Part shown: piece by piece, positions 22,981 to 29,760 of the stretch
How the letters are laid out: every line of letters starts with the position of its first letter
How positions within the stretch are numbered: position 1 is the first letter of the stretch
Assembly (NCBI GenBank): GCA_902535565.1
Contig: CACAUH010000010.1
Span: forward strand, 1-29,760
Reading direction: 5' to 3'
Length of the DNA stretch: 29,760 bases
Origin: an uncultured Bacteroidota bacterium
GTDB taxonomy: Bacteria > Bacteroidota > Bacteroidia > Flavobacteriales > UA16
The notes under the pieces: model-generated
Told to the model about the DNA's origin: nothing
Databases searched by the model: none
The model's input: only the letters and a program-made list of their open reading frames with translations
Program-made: the position numbers and the translations under genes

Positions 22981-24683
22981 CAGAAGCTGCTTGTGAAGGT
23001 GATTTCAAAGCCGTTTGAGGCCGGTACGGCCCGGCATACGCCCCCGATGCAGAAGATGCCCTCGCGGCGCTTTCCATATCCAATGGAGAGCCGATGTGCG
23101 CCTTCGATTCGGCCTACGGTTCCGTATAGGTAATGAACGCGTTGATCGGGGTCAGGGTTGCCGAAGTTGTATTGGTCCAGCACGGAAAAGAACCAATGGG
23201 GACTGATCGTGTATTCTGCGAGGACGGTGGCCCAGTCGCCTTTGTCCTGCTTTTCCTCAGTTTTTTCGTCGATTCCAGTGAAGAGTGTTTGAAGTTCGGT
23301 GCGGAGGCTGTGTCCTTTTTTGATGCGGACTTGGGTCTCCAGAACATGGACGTTGGCGTTGACGATTCCCTTATAGTCGGTGGTGACTGGAGTGGCCAGT
23401 GTGTTGAAGTCGAAGTGGAAGTAGGCGTATTTGGCCTTGAAGTTTTTCGAGAATTTGCGGCTGATGTCGAAGTTGATATCGCGGATGAATAACTCACTTC
23501 CCGTATTCCAGCTGTTCCGTTCATATCCATCCACAGCACCCTCGATATCGTCAAGGTTGGTGGTGTCCAGGCTACTTGCAGTGGCATATTGGAAGCTGAT
23601 TTTGGTGCCGTACTTGCCGCCCAACTTGCTTTTTCTGGGGATGGTGTAGAACACCTCGGCAGACCAGCCGACTTCTCCTTGGACCACGGTGGCATAGGGG
23701 TAGAGGGTGGCAGCGAGGTTGTAGGTGTGTTGCTTTGTGATGGCGGGGATATAATTGACAGGGACATCGAAAAGTTGAAGGTTCCGGTCGGAGCGGAACT
23801 GCATGTTGTCTACCCCTTTAAAGCCAACGTTGATGCCGAGGCCTTTCGTGGACCAACCTGCATTGATCAGAATGCCCTCTCCATCGCCATAGGTGTAACC
23901 GTTGTCTGCATTGGGGTCGTTGATCTTGCGGACGTACTCGCCCATGAGTTGAAAGCCGCCTTTCTGGACTTGTGCTCGGTAACCCCAGGAACCGACGTTG
24001 TTTGGGAGTTGTAAAACGAGGGTGTCCTTGGAGATTGTACTTCCGGATTGGTAGCGGCTTACGAAGCTGGCGCCCAGTGTGATGCGCGTGCCGGATGATG
24101 CGAGGCGTTCGATTACATCGTTGAGGTTGATTTCCCCATCGATGGCGCGTATGGTGCCGGGGCCGTTGATGAGTCCCGAGTCGAAGTCCAGTCGCTGTTT
24201 GCCGACCAGCCCTTTGAGGGTGACGCCATCTGTGGGCCTCAGGATCAGGCGAAAGCCGTCGAGGGCGTTGTCGATTCCCAGTTGACGCTCTTCGTAGGCG
24301 CGGAGCAGCAGGCCTGAACCAAACTGTTCGTAGAAATTGCCCAGGGTGACTTCGAATTTCTCTTTGCTGTAGTTCGCATACCGGTAGCCTACACCTGAAC
24401 CACGGAACCGGCCGGGATACCCGAGGATGGGGTCGAGGTAGCTTTCGTAGCGCATCCCCGCTGAGAAATTGCCCCGGGTGTAAATGAGGTTTCCGAATGC
24501 ATTGAAACCGGTTTTGCTCGGTGGCACTTGGGCCCCGATGAGCGTGTCCTCCTGATAGGTTTGGAAGAGCAGCTGGACGTTTCCGGTGATTTGTCCAGCA
24601 TCCATTTCATCCCCCTGCGCCAGAACATGCCAAGGACAAAGAATTGCGGTCAAAGCCGCAACAAGAAGGCCGCGTTGCATCAT
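22980..24683 (-). CDS. DUF6029-like outer-membrane beta-barrel protein
   Basis: This is a 567-residue protein with a signal peptide ending VLAQ (1-22). The mature start ITGNVQLLFQTYQEDTLIG and the block YSKEKFEVTLGNFYEQFGSG, followed by LLLRAYEERQLGIDNALDG, fit my memory of the DUF6029 family of Bacteroidota outer-membrane proteins. The rest consists of repeated amphipathic strands and ends GFEITFTSSF, a terminal aromatic strand as in beta-barrels. Its first ATG overlaps the TlpA-like gene's TGA, so the two are tightly coupled. The function of the family is not known to me. Its position between two CxxC proteins suggests an envelope partner for them. Confidence 0.85.
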   Translation of the reverse strand: MMQRGLLVAALTAILCPWHVLAQGDEMDAGQITGNVQLLFQTYQEDTLIGAQVPPSKTGFNAFGNLIYTRGNFSAGMRYESYLDPILGYPGRFRGSGVGYRYANYSKEKFEVTLGNFYEQFGSGLLLRAYEERQLGIDNALDGFRLILRPTDGVTLKGLVGKQRLDFDSGLINGPGTIRAIDGEINLNDVIERLASSGTRITLGASFVSRYQSGSTISKDTLVLQLPNNVGSWGYRAQVQKGGFQLMGEYVRKINDPNADNGYTYGDGEGILINAGWSTKGLGINVGFKGVDNMQFRSDRNLQLFDVPVNYIPAITKQHTYNLAATLYPYATVVQGEVGWSAEVFYTIPRKSKLGGKYGTKISFQYATASSLDTTNLDDIEGAVDGYERNSWNTGSELFIRDINFDISRKFSKNFKAKYAYFHFDFNTLATPVTTDYKGIVNANVHVLETQVRIKKGHSLRTELQTLFTGIDEKTEEKQDKGDWATVLAEYTISPHWFFSVLDQYNFGNPDPDQRVHYLYGTVGRIEGAHRLSIGYGKRREGIFCIGGVCRAVPASNGFEITFTSSF

Positions 24684-25168
24684 TCGGCCAGTTTCAGTAG
24701 TTCCTCGTATAGCTCTTCTTCATCTCCATCCGCGTAGTTGTTGTGCTGCCAAACCACCTCTCCATTGGTGTCTACCAAGAAGGTGTGGGGAACGTTGTTG
24801 ACTTGCATGGCCCGGGCAAAGGCTTTGTTGGGATCGAGCAGGACGGTGTAGTCCCAGCTGACACTGTTAACGTAGGGCTTGACCCGCATCATGCTGCGCG
24901 GGTCATCGATGGAAACCGCCACGATTTCCACTCCGGTTTCGTCTTGCCAATCGGGATAGAGGTCGGCGTAGTTGTTCAGTTCTCGTTTGCAAGGGCTGCA
25001 CCAGGTGGCCCAAAAACAGAAGAGAACAGGACCTTTTGCGTCTTCAACAAAGGCGCGGGTATCGACTGTCATGTCGGAGAGGTCTTTGAGCTCGATGGCG
25101 GGTATGTCCTGAGAGAAAAGTCCGGGGGACCAAGAGAGGACCAATGCAAGAGAAAGGGTTCGGATCAT
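24680..25168 (-). CDS. TlpA-like periplasmic thioredoxin
   Basis: The frame opens at 25237, but that start lies inside a terminator hairpin. The ATG at 25168 gives a clean signal peptide (MIRTLSLALVLSWSPGLFSQ) and 162 residues. The active site is WCSPC with Cys57 and Cys60, preceded by the strand VLFCFWAT. The cis-Pro loop NNVPHTFLVD (Pro127) and the DTNGEVVW strand complete a TlpA/AhpC-TSA-type fold. It is probably a periplasmic reductase or disulfide-handling protein. It leads an operon with DUF6029-like, Omp28-like and PorT-like genes, all overlapping. An intrinsic terminator sits 25 nt before its start, so either it has its own short promoter region or it depends on read-through from the upstream gene. 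Confidence 0.9.
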   Translation of the reverse strand: MIRTLSLALVLSWSPGLFSQDIPAIELKDLSDMTVDTRAFVEDAKGPVLFCFWATWCSPCKRELNNYADLYPDWQDETGVEIVAVSIDDPRSMMRVKPYVNSVSWDYTVLLDPNKAFARAMQVNNVPHTFLVDTNGEVVWQHNNYADGDEEELYEELLKLAE

Positions 25169-25171
25169 GTT

Positions 25172-25194
25172 TCGATATCGATGCAGGACCTGCA
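25172..25194. promoter_or_regulatory. Two adjacent palindromes in the leader of the TlpA operon
   Basis: TCGATATCGA (25172-25181) is a perfect 10-bp palindrome. TGCAGG-A-CCTGCA (25182-25194) is a 6-bp dyad around one base. They are contiguous and fill the space between the terminator tail and the ATG at 25168. They may be an operator or an mRNA leader structure; no factor can be named. Confidence 0.35.
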
Positions 25195-25233
25195 AGAAAA
25201 GAAAGACCGATGAGGCGAGGCCCCATCGGTCTT
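25193..25233 (-). terminator. Intrinsic terminator after the redoxin-T9SS gene
   Basis: On the minus strand, AAGACCGATG pairs perfectly with CATCGGTCTT (10 bp, 11-nt loop at 25213-25223) and runs straight into TCTTTTCTT. It is 24 nt after the redoxin gene's stop and before the TlpA start. This is the best-formed terminator in the window. Because it precedes a same-strand operon it could also serve as an attenuator. Confidence 0.85.
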
Positions 25234-25257
25234 CCAAAAACTCTAATGAAGGAAAAA

Positions 25258-26724
25258 TTACTTCTTGGTCACCCGCAGTGTTGAGACTGTGTCTCCGGCG
25301 GTAAGTGTGACGAGGTAGATTCCGGATTGGAGTCCTCCGAGGTCAAGTGGCATGCGGGTCTGACCTGAGCTCATGGTGCCGAGGTCTTGACTCACGACTT
25401 TTTGGCCGATGAGGTTCACCACGTCCAAACGGACTTCTTCATTGGCACCGAGATTGAGGTCAATCCATGCCACGTCTTCCACAGGGTTGGGGTAGACATT
25501 GAAGGTTGTAGCAGAGGCTTCTTCTTCAACACCAACGGCGGTTTGAACATCAGCTGCGCGGGTCTCACTGCTGAAATTGTACGAGCCATTGTTGCTGTAG
25601 ACATAGCTGAATGCGTTCAGGTTGTCGTCCACGGTGGTGACGTAACACGCACCGTCTACGTTGCCCCACTGGCTGCCGAAGAGGCCGTCGCCATATGAGT
25701 CGGTGAGGGTGAAGGTGTAGCAGCCAGTGCTGGGAACGCCCACATACTCCTCATAAGTAGTGGTTGAGGCATAAGCGCCTGCTGCCACGCTGGCCACGAC
25801 GTCATCATTTCCATCGCGAATCTCCCATCCGGTTTCTTCTCCCCATCCATCGGTTTCGATGTAGATATAGAACAGGGTTGTGGATGCGGTGGCACCGTCT
25901 ACACTTGCAGCAACTTCATCGTTATCAGCGTTCTCATCACCGCTCGTGATGCGGATGCTGAAATCAGTGCTGCCGTTGAATTGGTGGCTGCCCATTTGAA
26001 CGTCCTCCATCTCATAGGTTGCCAAGTTTCCAGTCCAGTTGTAGCTCAGAACGCTGTTTCCACCGATGAAGAGCTCGAGGGTGGCTGAGGTCAAGTTGTC
26101 CAAACCGAGGTTCATGAGGTTCACGCTGATGGCGGAAGCGCTTCCGCTGCATGAGATGGTCTCACCAGTGTAACCGAGAACAGCGGCATCATTTGCTTGC
26201 GTGGCTGCAGCGCAGTCATTGGCAAAGAGAATGGACGCGTGGTCTGTCGCTGATAGCTGGCCACTTTCAACGAGCATGCGGTTGGGGCAAATCGTGAAGA
26301 TGGTGGGATAGTACGTTGCAGCATAATCATCGAAAATGTTACCGCCATTGTCGATGATGGGGTACCCTGTGCCATCGATCCAGTTTCCTGTGGTGGCCGT
26401 CCCTGTGCCTTCCAAGTCGGCCTGGGTCGTGGTGTCGTCACCTTCAATGAAGAAGACATAAGCCTCATCCGTTCCGTCAGGGCCGTAGGTTTCCCATACA
26501 TCTTCCAAAGCGCCTGTGTTGTGGTAGTTCCAACATGGACCACACCAGGTGGCGGAGAAGTCGATGATGACTTTTTTGCCTTGATCGAGGAGGTCGTAAA
26601 GGTTGTGCTCCACGCCGTTGATGTCGGTGGCAGTAAAGTCGGGTGCAATGCTTCCGTCAGGCAGTTGGGCTGCAGCGGAGAAGCTGATGAAGAGCGCCAT
26701 GAGCGCGGTGTAGAGGTGCTTCAT
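25258..26724 (-). CDS. Secreted redoxin-domain protein with T9SS type A sorting domain
   Basis: This is a 488-residue protein with a signal peptide ending SAAAQ (1-20). Residues 21-180 form a redoxin/thioredoxin domain with WCGPC (Cys61, Cys64) in the context VIIDFSATWCGPCWNYHN. It includes a YPTIFTICPN stretch where the cis-Pro loop is expected. Residues about 195-400 are beta-sandwich segments (ISVNLMNLGL..., then FTLTDSYGDGLFG). Residues about 415-488 are a canonical T9SS type A CTD: FNVYPNPVED, VRLDVVNLIGQKV, LQSGIYLVTL and the terminal basic TKK. The protein should therefore be exported by T9SS and either attached to the surface or released. The ATG is preceded by an A-rich stretch, usual for Bacteroidota. 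It is divergent from the following T9SS protein gene across 137 bp. Confidence 0.93.
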   Translation of the reverse strand: MKHLYTALMALFISFSAAAQLPDGSIAPDFTATDINGVEHNLYDLLDQGKKVIIDFSATWCGPCWNYHNTGALEDVWETYGPDGTDEAYVFFIEGDDTTTQADLEGTGTATTGNWIDGTGYPIIDNGGNIFDDYAATYYPTIFTICPNRMLVESGQLSATDHASILFANDCAAATQANDAAVLGYTGETISCSGSASAISVNLMNLGLDNLTSATLELFIGGNSVLSYNWTGNLATYEMEDVQMGSHQFNGSTDFSIRITSGDENADNDEVAASVDGATASTTLFYIYIETDGWGEETGWEIRDGNDDVVASVAAGAYASTTTYEEYVGVPSTGCYTFTLTDSYGDGLFGSQWGNVDGACYVTTVDDNLNAFSYVYSNNGSYNFSSETRAADVQTAVGVEEEASATTFNVYPNPVEDVAWIDLNLGANEEVRLDVVNLIGQKVVSQDLGTMSSGQTRMPLDLGGLQSGIYLVTLTAGDTVSTLRVTKK

Positions 26725-26861
26725 TGAGCTTAATTTTGGTTGTCGATTTCCTTAGGTAGGAGGGCTAAGATACACAGGAGTACAATTTATTCACTTTGGC
26801 GGCGTTTGAGTCGACTTTGGGGGTGCATGAATGGCGGTGGTGGCTTGGTTAATTTTGTGGC

Positions 26862-27656
26862 ATGAAGAAGCGAATCAAGGTTGTGTCCCGTTTGGGTGCT
26901 TTGGCCCTCAGCGTCATCATTTCCATATCTGTTACAGCGCAGGGACCCACCTTGCTGGGTCCGGTGTCTGTCGTGGAGAGCGCCAACTTGGACAGTGTCA
27001 TGGTGGCGGAATGGACCGTAACCAATGCGACCGAAAACGCGATGACGTTGTATGTCGAGCGCAACGTGATTCAGTTGGTTGACCCATTCAACCTGCCTTA
27101 TGAACTGGGTGCGGCTGGTGCCTATGAACGGTTTTGTTGGGGAGGCACATGCTATCCATATGGCACGGGGGCGAGTGTATTGTCGCTGGCATTGCCCCTC
27201 AATCCAGGTGACACCACAGGGGTCAATGCTTTTGGCACTGAAGAATGGCTCATCTCGGATTACTATCCCAATGGTGTGGCGGGTGCCACTGCTTTGGAGT
27301 ATTGTTTCAAGGCCACTGAACAGGGTGTTCCAACGGTTTGCCACACGGTCCTTTTTTGCGCTGGGTTGGAGTCGGGTGACTGTGTTTTGTCAGTTGAGGG
27401 ATCTCCTGAACTTGAGGTCGGGGTGCTTTCACCCAATCCGGTCGTGGGCATCTCTGGGCTATCATACGCCGTGCCATCGGGGGGGGTCATGCACATCTTG
27501 GATTTGACTGGTCGAATGCTGAAGTCGGTTGTGCTCTCGCCGGGAAGCGGGAGTGTCTGGATTGATGCAAATGAATTTGCACCGGGGACTTACCTCTATG
27601 CCCTTGAGTCGCAGGGCCGCATCGGCCAAACGCGCAAATTCAGCGTTTCTCGCTGA
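26862..27656 (+). CDS. Small secreted protein with T9SS type A sorting domain
   Basis: This is a 264-residue protein with a basic n-region and signal peptide ending VTAQ (about 1-27). Residues about 30-170 are an Ig-like domain of a type I recall as common beside T9SS tags: WTVTNATENAMTLYVERNV, then ERFCWGGTCYP, a DYYPNGVAGATALEYCF motif and paired Cys (TVCHTVLFC). Residues about 185-264 are a type A CTD: VGVLSPNPV, GGVMHILDLTGRML, FAPGTYLYALES and the terminal KFSVSR. No enzymatic motif is visible. A TAATTTTG sequence just before the ATG is too close to act as its -7 box. Its role is unknown, probably a surface or released protein. Confidence 0.85.
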   Translation: MKKRIKVVSRLGALALSVIISISVTAQGPTLLGPVSVVESANLDSVMVAEWTVTNATENAMTLYVERNVIQLVDPFNLPYELGAAGAYERFCWGGTCYPYGTGASVLSLALPLNPGDTTGVNAFGTEEWLISDYYPNGVAGATALEYCFKATEQGVPTVCHTVLFCAGLESGDCVLSVEGSPELEVGVLSPNPVVGISGLSYAVPSGGVMHILDLTGRMLKSVVLSPGSGSVWIDANEFAPGTYLYALESQGRIGQTRKFSVSR

Positions 27657-27666
27657 TTCCATCTCT

Positions 27667-27689
27667 GGCCCTGTACCTTTGTCAGGGCC
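27667..27689. promoter_or_regulatory. 7-bp inverted repeat with TACCTTTG in its loop, upstream of maeB
   Basis: GGCCCTG and CAGGGCC pair around a 9-nt loop. The loop carries TACCTTTG, with the G at the junction, matching the Bacteroidota -7 consensus TAnnTTTG. It lies 43 bp before the maeB ATG, a reasonable distance. No good TTG is found 17-23 nt upstream, so the -33 element is weak. There is no U-tract to support a terminator for the preceding gene. It is either a maeB promoter, an end-of-gene hairpin, or both. Confidence 0.35.
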
Positions 27690-27731
27690 TGTGAGCGGTG
27701 CCATCTTCGCGTCGCAGGACACCACCATGCC

Positions 27732-29760
27732 ATGAGCAGTATTCGCAGGAAAGAGGCGCTGGATTATCACAGCCGAGGCCGACGAGGCAAGGTGGAGGTC
27801 ATCCCCTCCAAGCCATACAGTTCCCAACGTGACTTGAGTCTGGCTTATTCGCCAGGGGTTGCCGAGCCGTGTCTTGACATCGCCAAAAATCGCGATGATG
27901 TTTACCGATATACTGCCAAAGGAAATTTGGTTGCGGTGATATCCAACGGAACGGCTGTCCTCGGTTTGGGTGATATTGGACCAGAAGCGAGCAAGCCGGT
28001 CATGGAGGGAAAAGGTGTCCTTTTCAAGGTGTTTGCGGACTTGGACTGCTTTGACATCGAGGTCGATGCATCCGACGTTGAGACTTTCGTTCAGACAGTC
28101 AAGGCCATCGCGCCAACTTTCGGCGGAATCAATTTGGAGGACATCAAGGCGCCGGAAGCCTTTGAAATTGAGCGGCGCTTGAAGGAGGAGTTGGACATTC
28201 CGGTCATGCACGACGATCAGCATGGCACGGCCATCATCAGCAGTGCTGCTTTGCTGAATGCCTTGGAGTTGGCTGGTAAGCGTCCGGAAGAGGTCAAACT
28301 TGTGGTCAGCGGCGCTGGTGCGTCCGCCATGGCTTGTCTTGACCTATACATGCAGTTGGGGGTGCAGCTCAAGAACATTGCTGTATTTGACAGCAAGGGA
28401 CACATCCACTCCGGAAGGGAGGGGCTCAGCCCTAGGAAGCAAGCGCTTGCCCATTCTGTCAAGCCACTTGCTGATTTGACTGAAGCGCTTGAAGGGGCGG
28501 ATGTGTTTTTGGGTTTGAGTCGAGGAGGGCTCGTTCAAGGATCGATGATTGAGGCGATGGCGGATAACCCCATCGTCTTCGCCCTCGCAAATCCAGATCC
28601 TGAGATTCCCTATGCCGAAGCCAAGGCTGTGCGGCCGGATATCATCATGGCCACGGGCAGAAGTGACCACCCCAACCAAGTCAACAACGTTTTGGGTTTT
28701 CCCTTCATTTTTCGCGGTGCGATGGATGTTCGTGCCACCGCCATTAACGATGAGATGAAGATGGCTGCTGTGCAGGCCATCGCGGCCCTCGCCAAAGAGA
28801 ATGTACCAGATGAGGTCAACGAAGCATACGATGAGCGCGGGCTCGGTTTTGGCGTGGACTTCATCATACCGAAGCCGATGGACCCGAGGCTCATTACTAC
28901 AGTTGCTCCAGCTGTGGCAAAGGCGGCCATGGAAAGTGGGGTGGCCCGAGAGCCGATCCGAGATTGGGAGGATTACAGGCGTGTGTTGGCAGGGCGATTG
29001 GGTCAAGACAACACCTTGATTCGCAACCTCAGTGTTCGAGCCCGCCGCCACCCGAAGCGGGTTGTGTTTGCCGAAGCGGACCATTACAAGGTTTTGAAGG
29101 CGGCAGAAACGGCACGGGACGAGGGCATTGTTCACCCCATCTTACTCGGGTCTCGCGACCGAATTCTGGAACTGGTTGAGGAACACCGTATCGAGCTGCC
29201 AGACGTGGAGATCATCAACCCTGTAGATCCGGATCAGCAGGGCAGGGTGGAGGCGTTCGCCGCACACCTTTTGGCCAAGCGGCAGAGGAAGGGGCTGACC
29301 CGTGAAGAAGCCGAAGGCCACATGCGACGCAGGAGCTATTTCGGCTCGATGCTCGTGGAGACAGGTGAGGCGGATGCCGTCATCAGTGGACTGACAAGGA
29401 ACTATCGAGAGAGCTTGCTTCCCCCACTTCAAATACTCGGTTTGGCCGACGGCGTCAAGAAGGTGGCCGGTATGTACATCGTTCAGGCCAAGAGTGGCCC
29501 CATGTTCTTTGCCGACACCACGGTGAATCGGGACCCATCTGCCCGAGAGCTCGTGGACATCACATTGCTGACGGCCGAAGCCGTTCGGACAATGCGGATT
29601 GTGCCTCGGATTGCCATGTTGAGTTACAGCAACTTTGGATCCGCTGATGGCCGGGATGCGGAGAAGGTTCGAGAGGCGGTCTCGATTCTTCACGCTGAGC
29701 ACCCTGATCTCATTGTGGACGGGGAAATGCAGGCCAATGTCGCCCTCAATGGAGAACTGT
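27732..29760 (+). CDS. maeB: NADP-dependent malic enzyme fused to phosphotransacetylase-like domain, 3' truncated
   Basis: The frame is open from the ATG at 27732 to the window end, giving 676 complete codons of an expected 750-770, so only the C-terminus is missing. The malic N-domain has LAYSPGVAEPC with the expected catalytic Tyr, then GLGDIGPEASKPVMEGK with the catalytic Lys region, GGINLEDIKAPE and VMHDDQHGTAI with metal-binding Asp residues. The nucleotide-binding domain follows with VVSGAGASAMACL. From about residue 428 a phosphate acetyl/butyryltransferase-like domain begins (LSVRARRHPKRVVFAEADH), continuing through GEADAVISGLTRNY and GPMFFADTTVN. The reaction is oxidative decarboxylation of malate to pyruvate with NADP (EC 1.1.1.40). 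In MaeB-type enzymes the second domain is usually regulatory, binding acetyl-CoA, rather than catalytic. It is cytoplasmic and unrelated to its secreted-protein neighbours. Confidence 0.95.
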   Translation, partial: MSSIRRKEALDYHSRGRRGKVEVIPSKPYSSQRDLSLAYSPGVAEPCLDIAKNRDDVYRYTAKGNLVAVISNGTAVLGLGDIGPEASKPVMEGKGVLFKVFADLDCFDIEVDASDVETFVQTVKAIAPTFGGINLEDIKAPEAFEIERRLKEELDIPVMHDDQHGTAIISSAALLNALELAGKRPEEVKLVVSGAGASAMACLDLYMQLGVQLKNIAVFDSKGHIHSGREGLSPRKQALAHSVKPLADLTEALEGADVFLGLSRGGLVQGSMIEAMADNPIVFALANPDPEIPYAEAKAVRPDIIMATGRSDHPNQVNNVLGFPFIFRGAMDVRATAINDEMKMAAVQAIAALAKENVPDEVNEAYDERGLGFGVDFIIPKPMDPRLITTVAPAVAKAAMESGVAREPIRDWEDYRRVLAGRLGQDNTLIRNLSVRARRHPKRVVFAEADHYKVLKAAETARDEGIVHPILLGSRDRILELVEEHRIELPDVEIINPVDPDQQGRVEAFAAHLLAKRQRKGLTREEAEGHMRRRSYFGSMLVETGEADAVISGLTRNYRESLLPPLQILGLADGVKKVAGMYIVQAKSGPMFFADTTVNRDPSARELVDITLLTAEAVRTMRIVPRIAMLSYSNFGSADGRDAEKVREAVSILHAEHPDLIVDGEMQANVALNGEL

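Noticed and set aside
23114..23767. 217-codon minus-strand frame overlapping the DUF6029-like gene in another frame
   Set aside because: The product is Ser/Thr/Pro-rich low-complexity sequence typical of an out-of-frame reading, while the main frame gives a coherent barrel.
24680..25237. Longer TlpA-like protein starting at 25237
   Set aside because: That start lies at the terminator hairpin and adds residues before a good signal peptide. The ATG at 25168 is more sensible.
26850..26857. TAATTTTG as a -7 promoter box for the gene at 26862
   Set aside because: It matches TAnnTTTG but ends 4 nt before the ATG and has no TTG 17-23 nt upstream, so it would start transcription inside the gene.

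Overview
The window looks like a chromosomal segment of a member of the Bacteroidota, most plausibly an aquatic Flavobacteriales/Cryomorphaceae-type bacterium. This rests on family content, not on a marker gene. The signs are several lipoproteins with Bacteroidota-style lipoboxes, two proteins ending in a type IX secretion (T9SS) type A sorting domain, Omp28-like, DUF6029-like and PorT-like outer-membrane proteins, a PKD-rich giant secreted protein carrying GCxxPxAxNY...DDGSC cysteine modules, and a secreted S1 sulfatase. Coding density is very high and no gene-free stretch exceeds about 140 bp. I saw no tRNA, rRNA, CRISPR array or insertion sequence.

Region 1 (about 1-6513, + strand) is a tightly packed glycan-related operon. 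It holds a 5'-truncated outer-membrane beta-barrel, two lipoproteins with carbohydrate-binding-like jelly-roll domains, a secreted GH2/GH5-like TIM-barrel hydrolase and a formylglycine-type sulfatase lipoprotein. The first three junctions are all ATGA stop/start overlaps. No SusC/SusD pair is visible, so it is PUL-like at best.

Region 2 (6652-11039, +) is the most unusual part. A secreted protein with an N-terminal type-1 copper (cupredoxin) domain carries four tandem copies of a module that I do not recognise. The period is exactly 118 residues, and first and last Cys are exactly 105 residues apart in every copy. The next gene overlaps it by GTGA and encodes a right-handed beta-helix protein with a fifth copy of the same module, also Cys-to-Cys 105, inserted between beta-helix strands. 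Both proteins end in the same 28-residue, Cys-flanked, dockerin-like EF-hand tail. The 2348-residue protein further downstream also ends in it.

Region 3 (11115-14273, +) is a large secreted BNR/Asp-box beta-propeller (sortilin-like) protein. It converges on a giant minus-strand gene (14317-21363) for a PKD-rich, Cys-rich surface protein with two Kazal-like modules and the dockerin-like tail.

Region 4 (21488-26724, - strand) is an envelope and thiol-redox cluster. A redoxin-T9SS protein is followed by a clear intrinsic terminator. Then come TlpA-like thioredoxin, DUF6029-like barrel, Omp28-like lipoprotein and PorT-like barrel, all overlapping by 1-4 nt. Three of the five proteins have a CxxC thioredoxin-type site.

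Region 5 (26862-29760, +) has a small T9SS-sorted secreted protein and the start of maeB (malic enzyme fused to a phosphotransacetylase-like domain), cut off by the window end. This is the only obvious central-metabolism gene in the window.

The leading candidate for something undescribed is the 118-residue module, shared in one operon between a copper-domain protein and a beta-helix protein, together with the 28-residue C-terminal tag that coexists with canonical T9SS tags.
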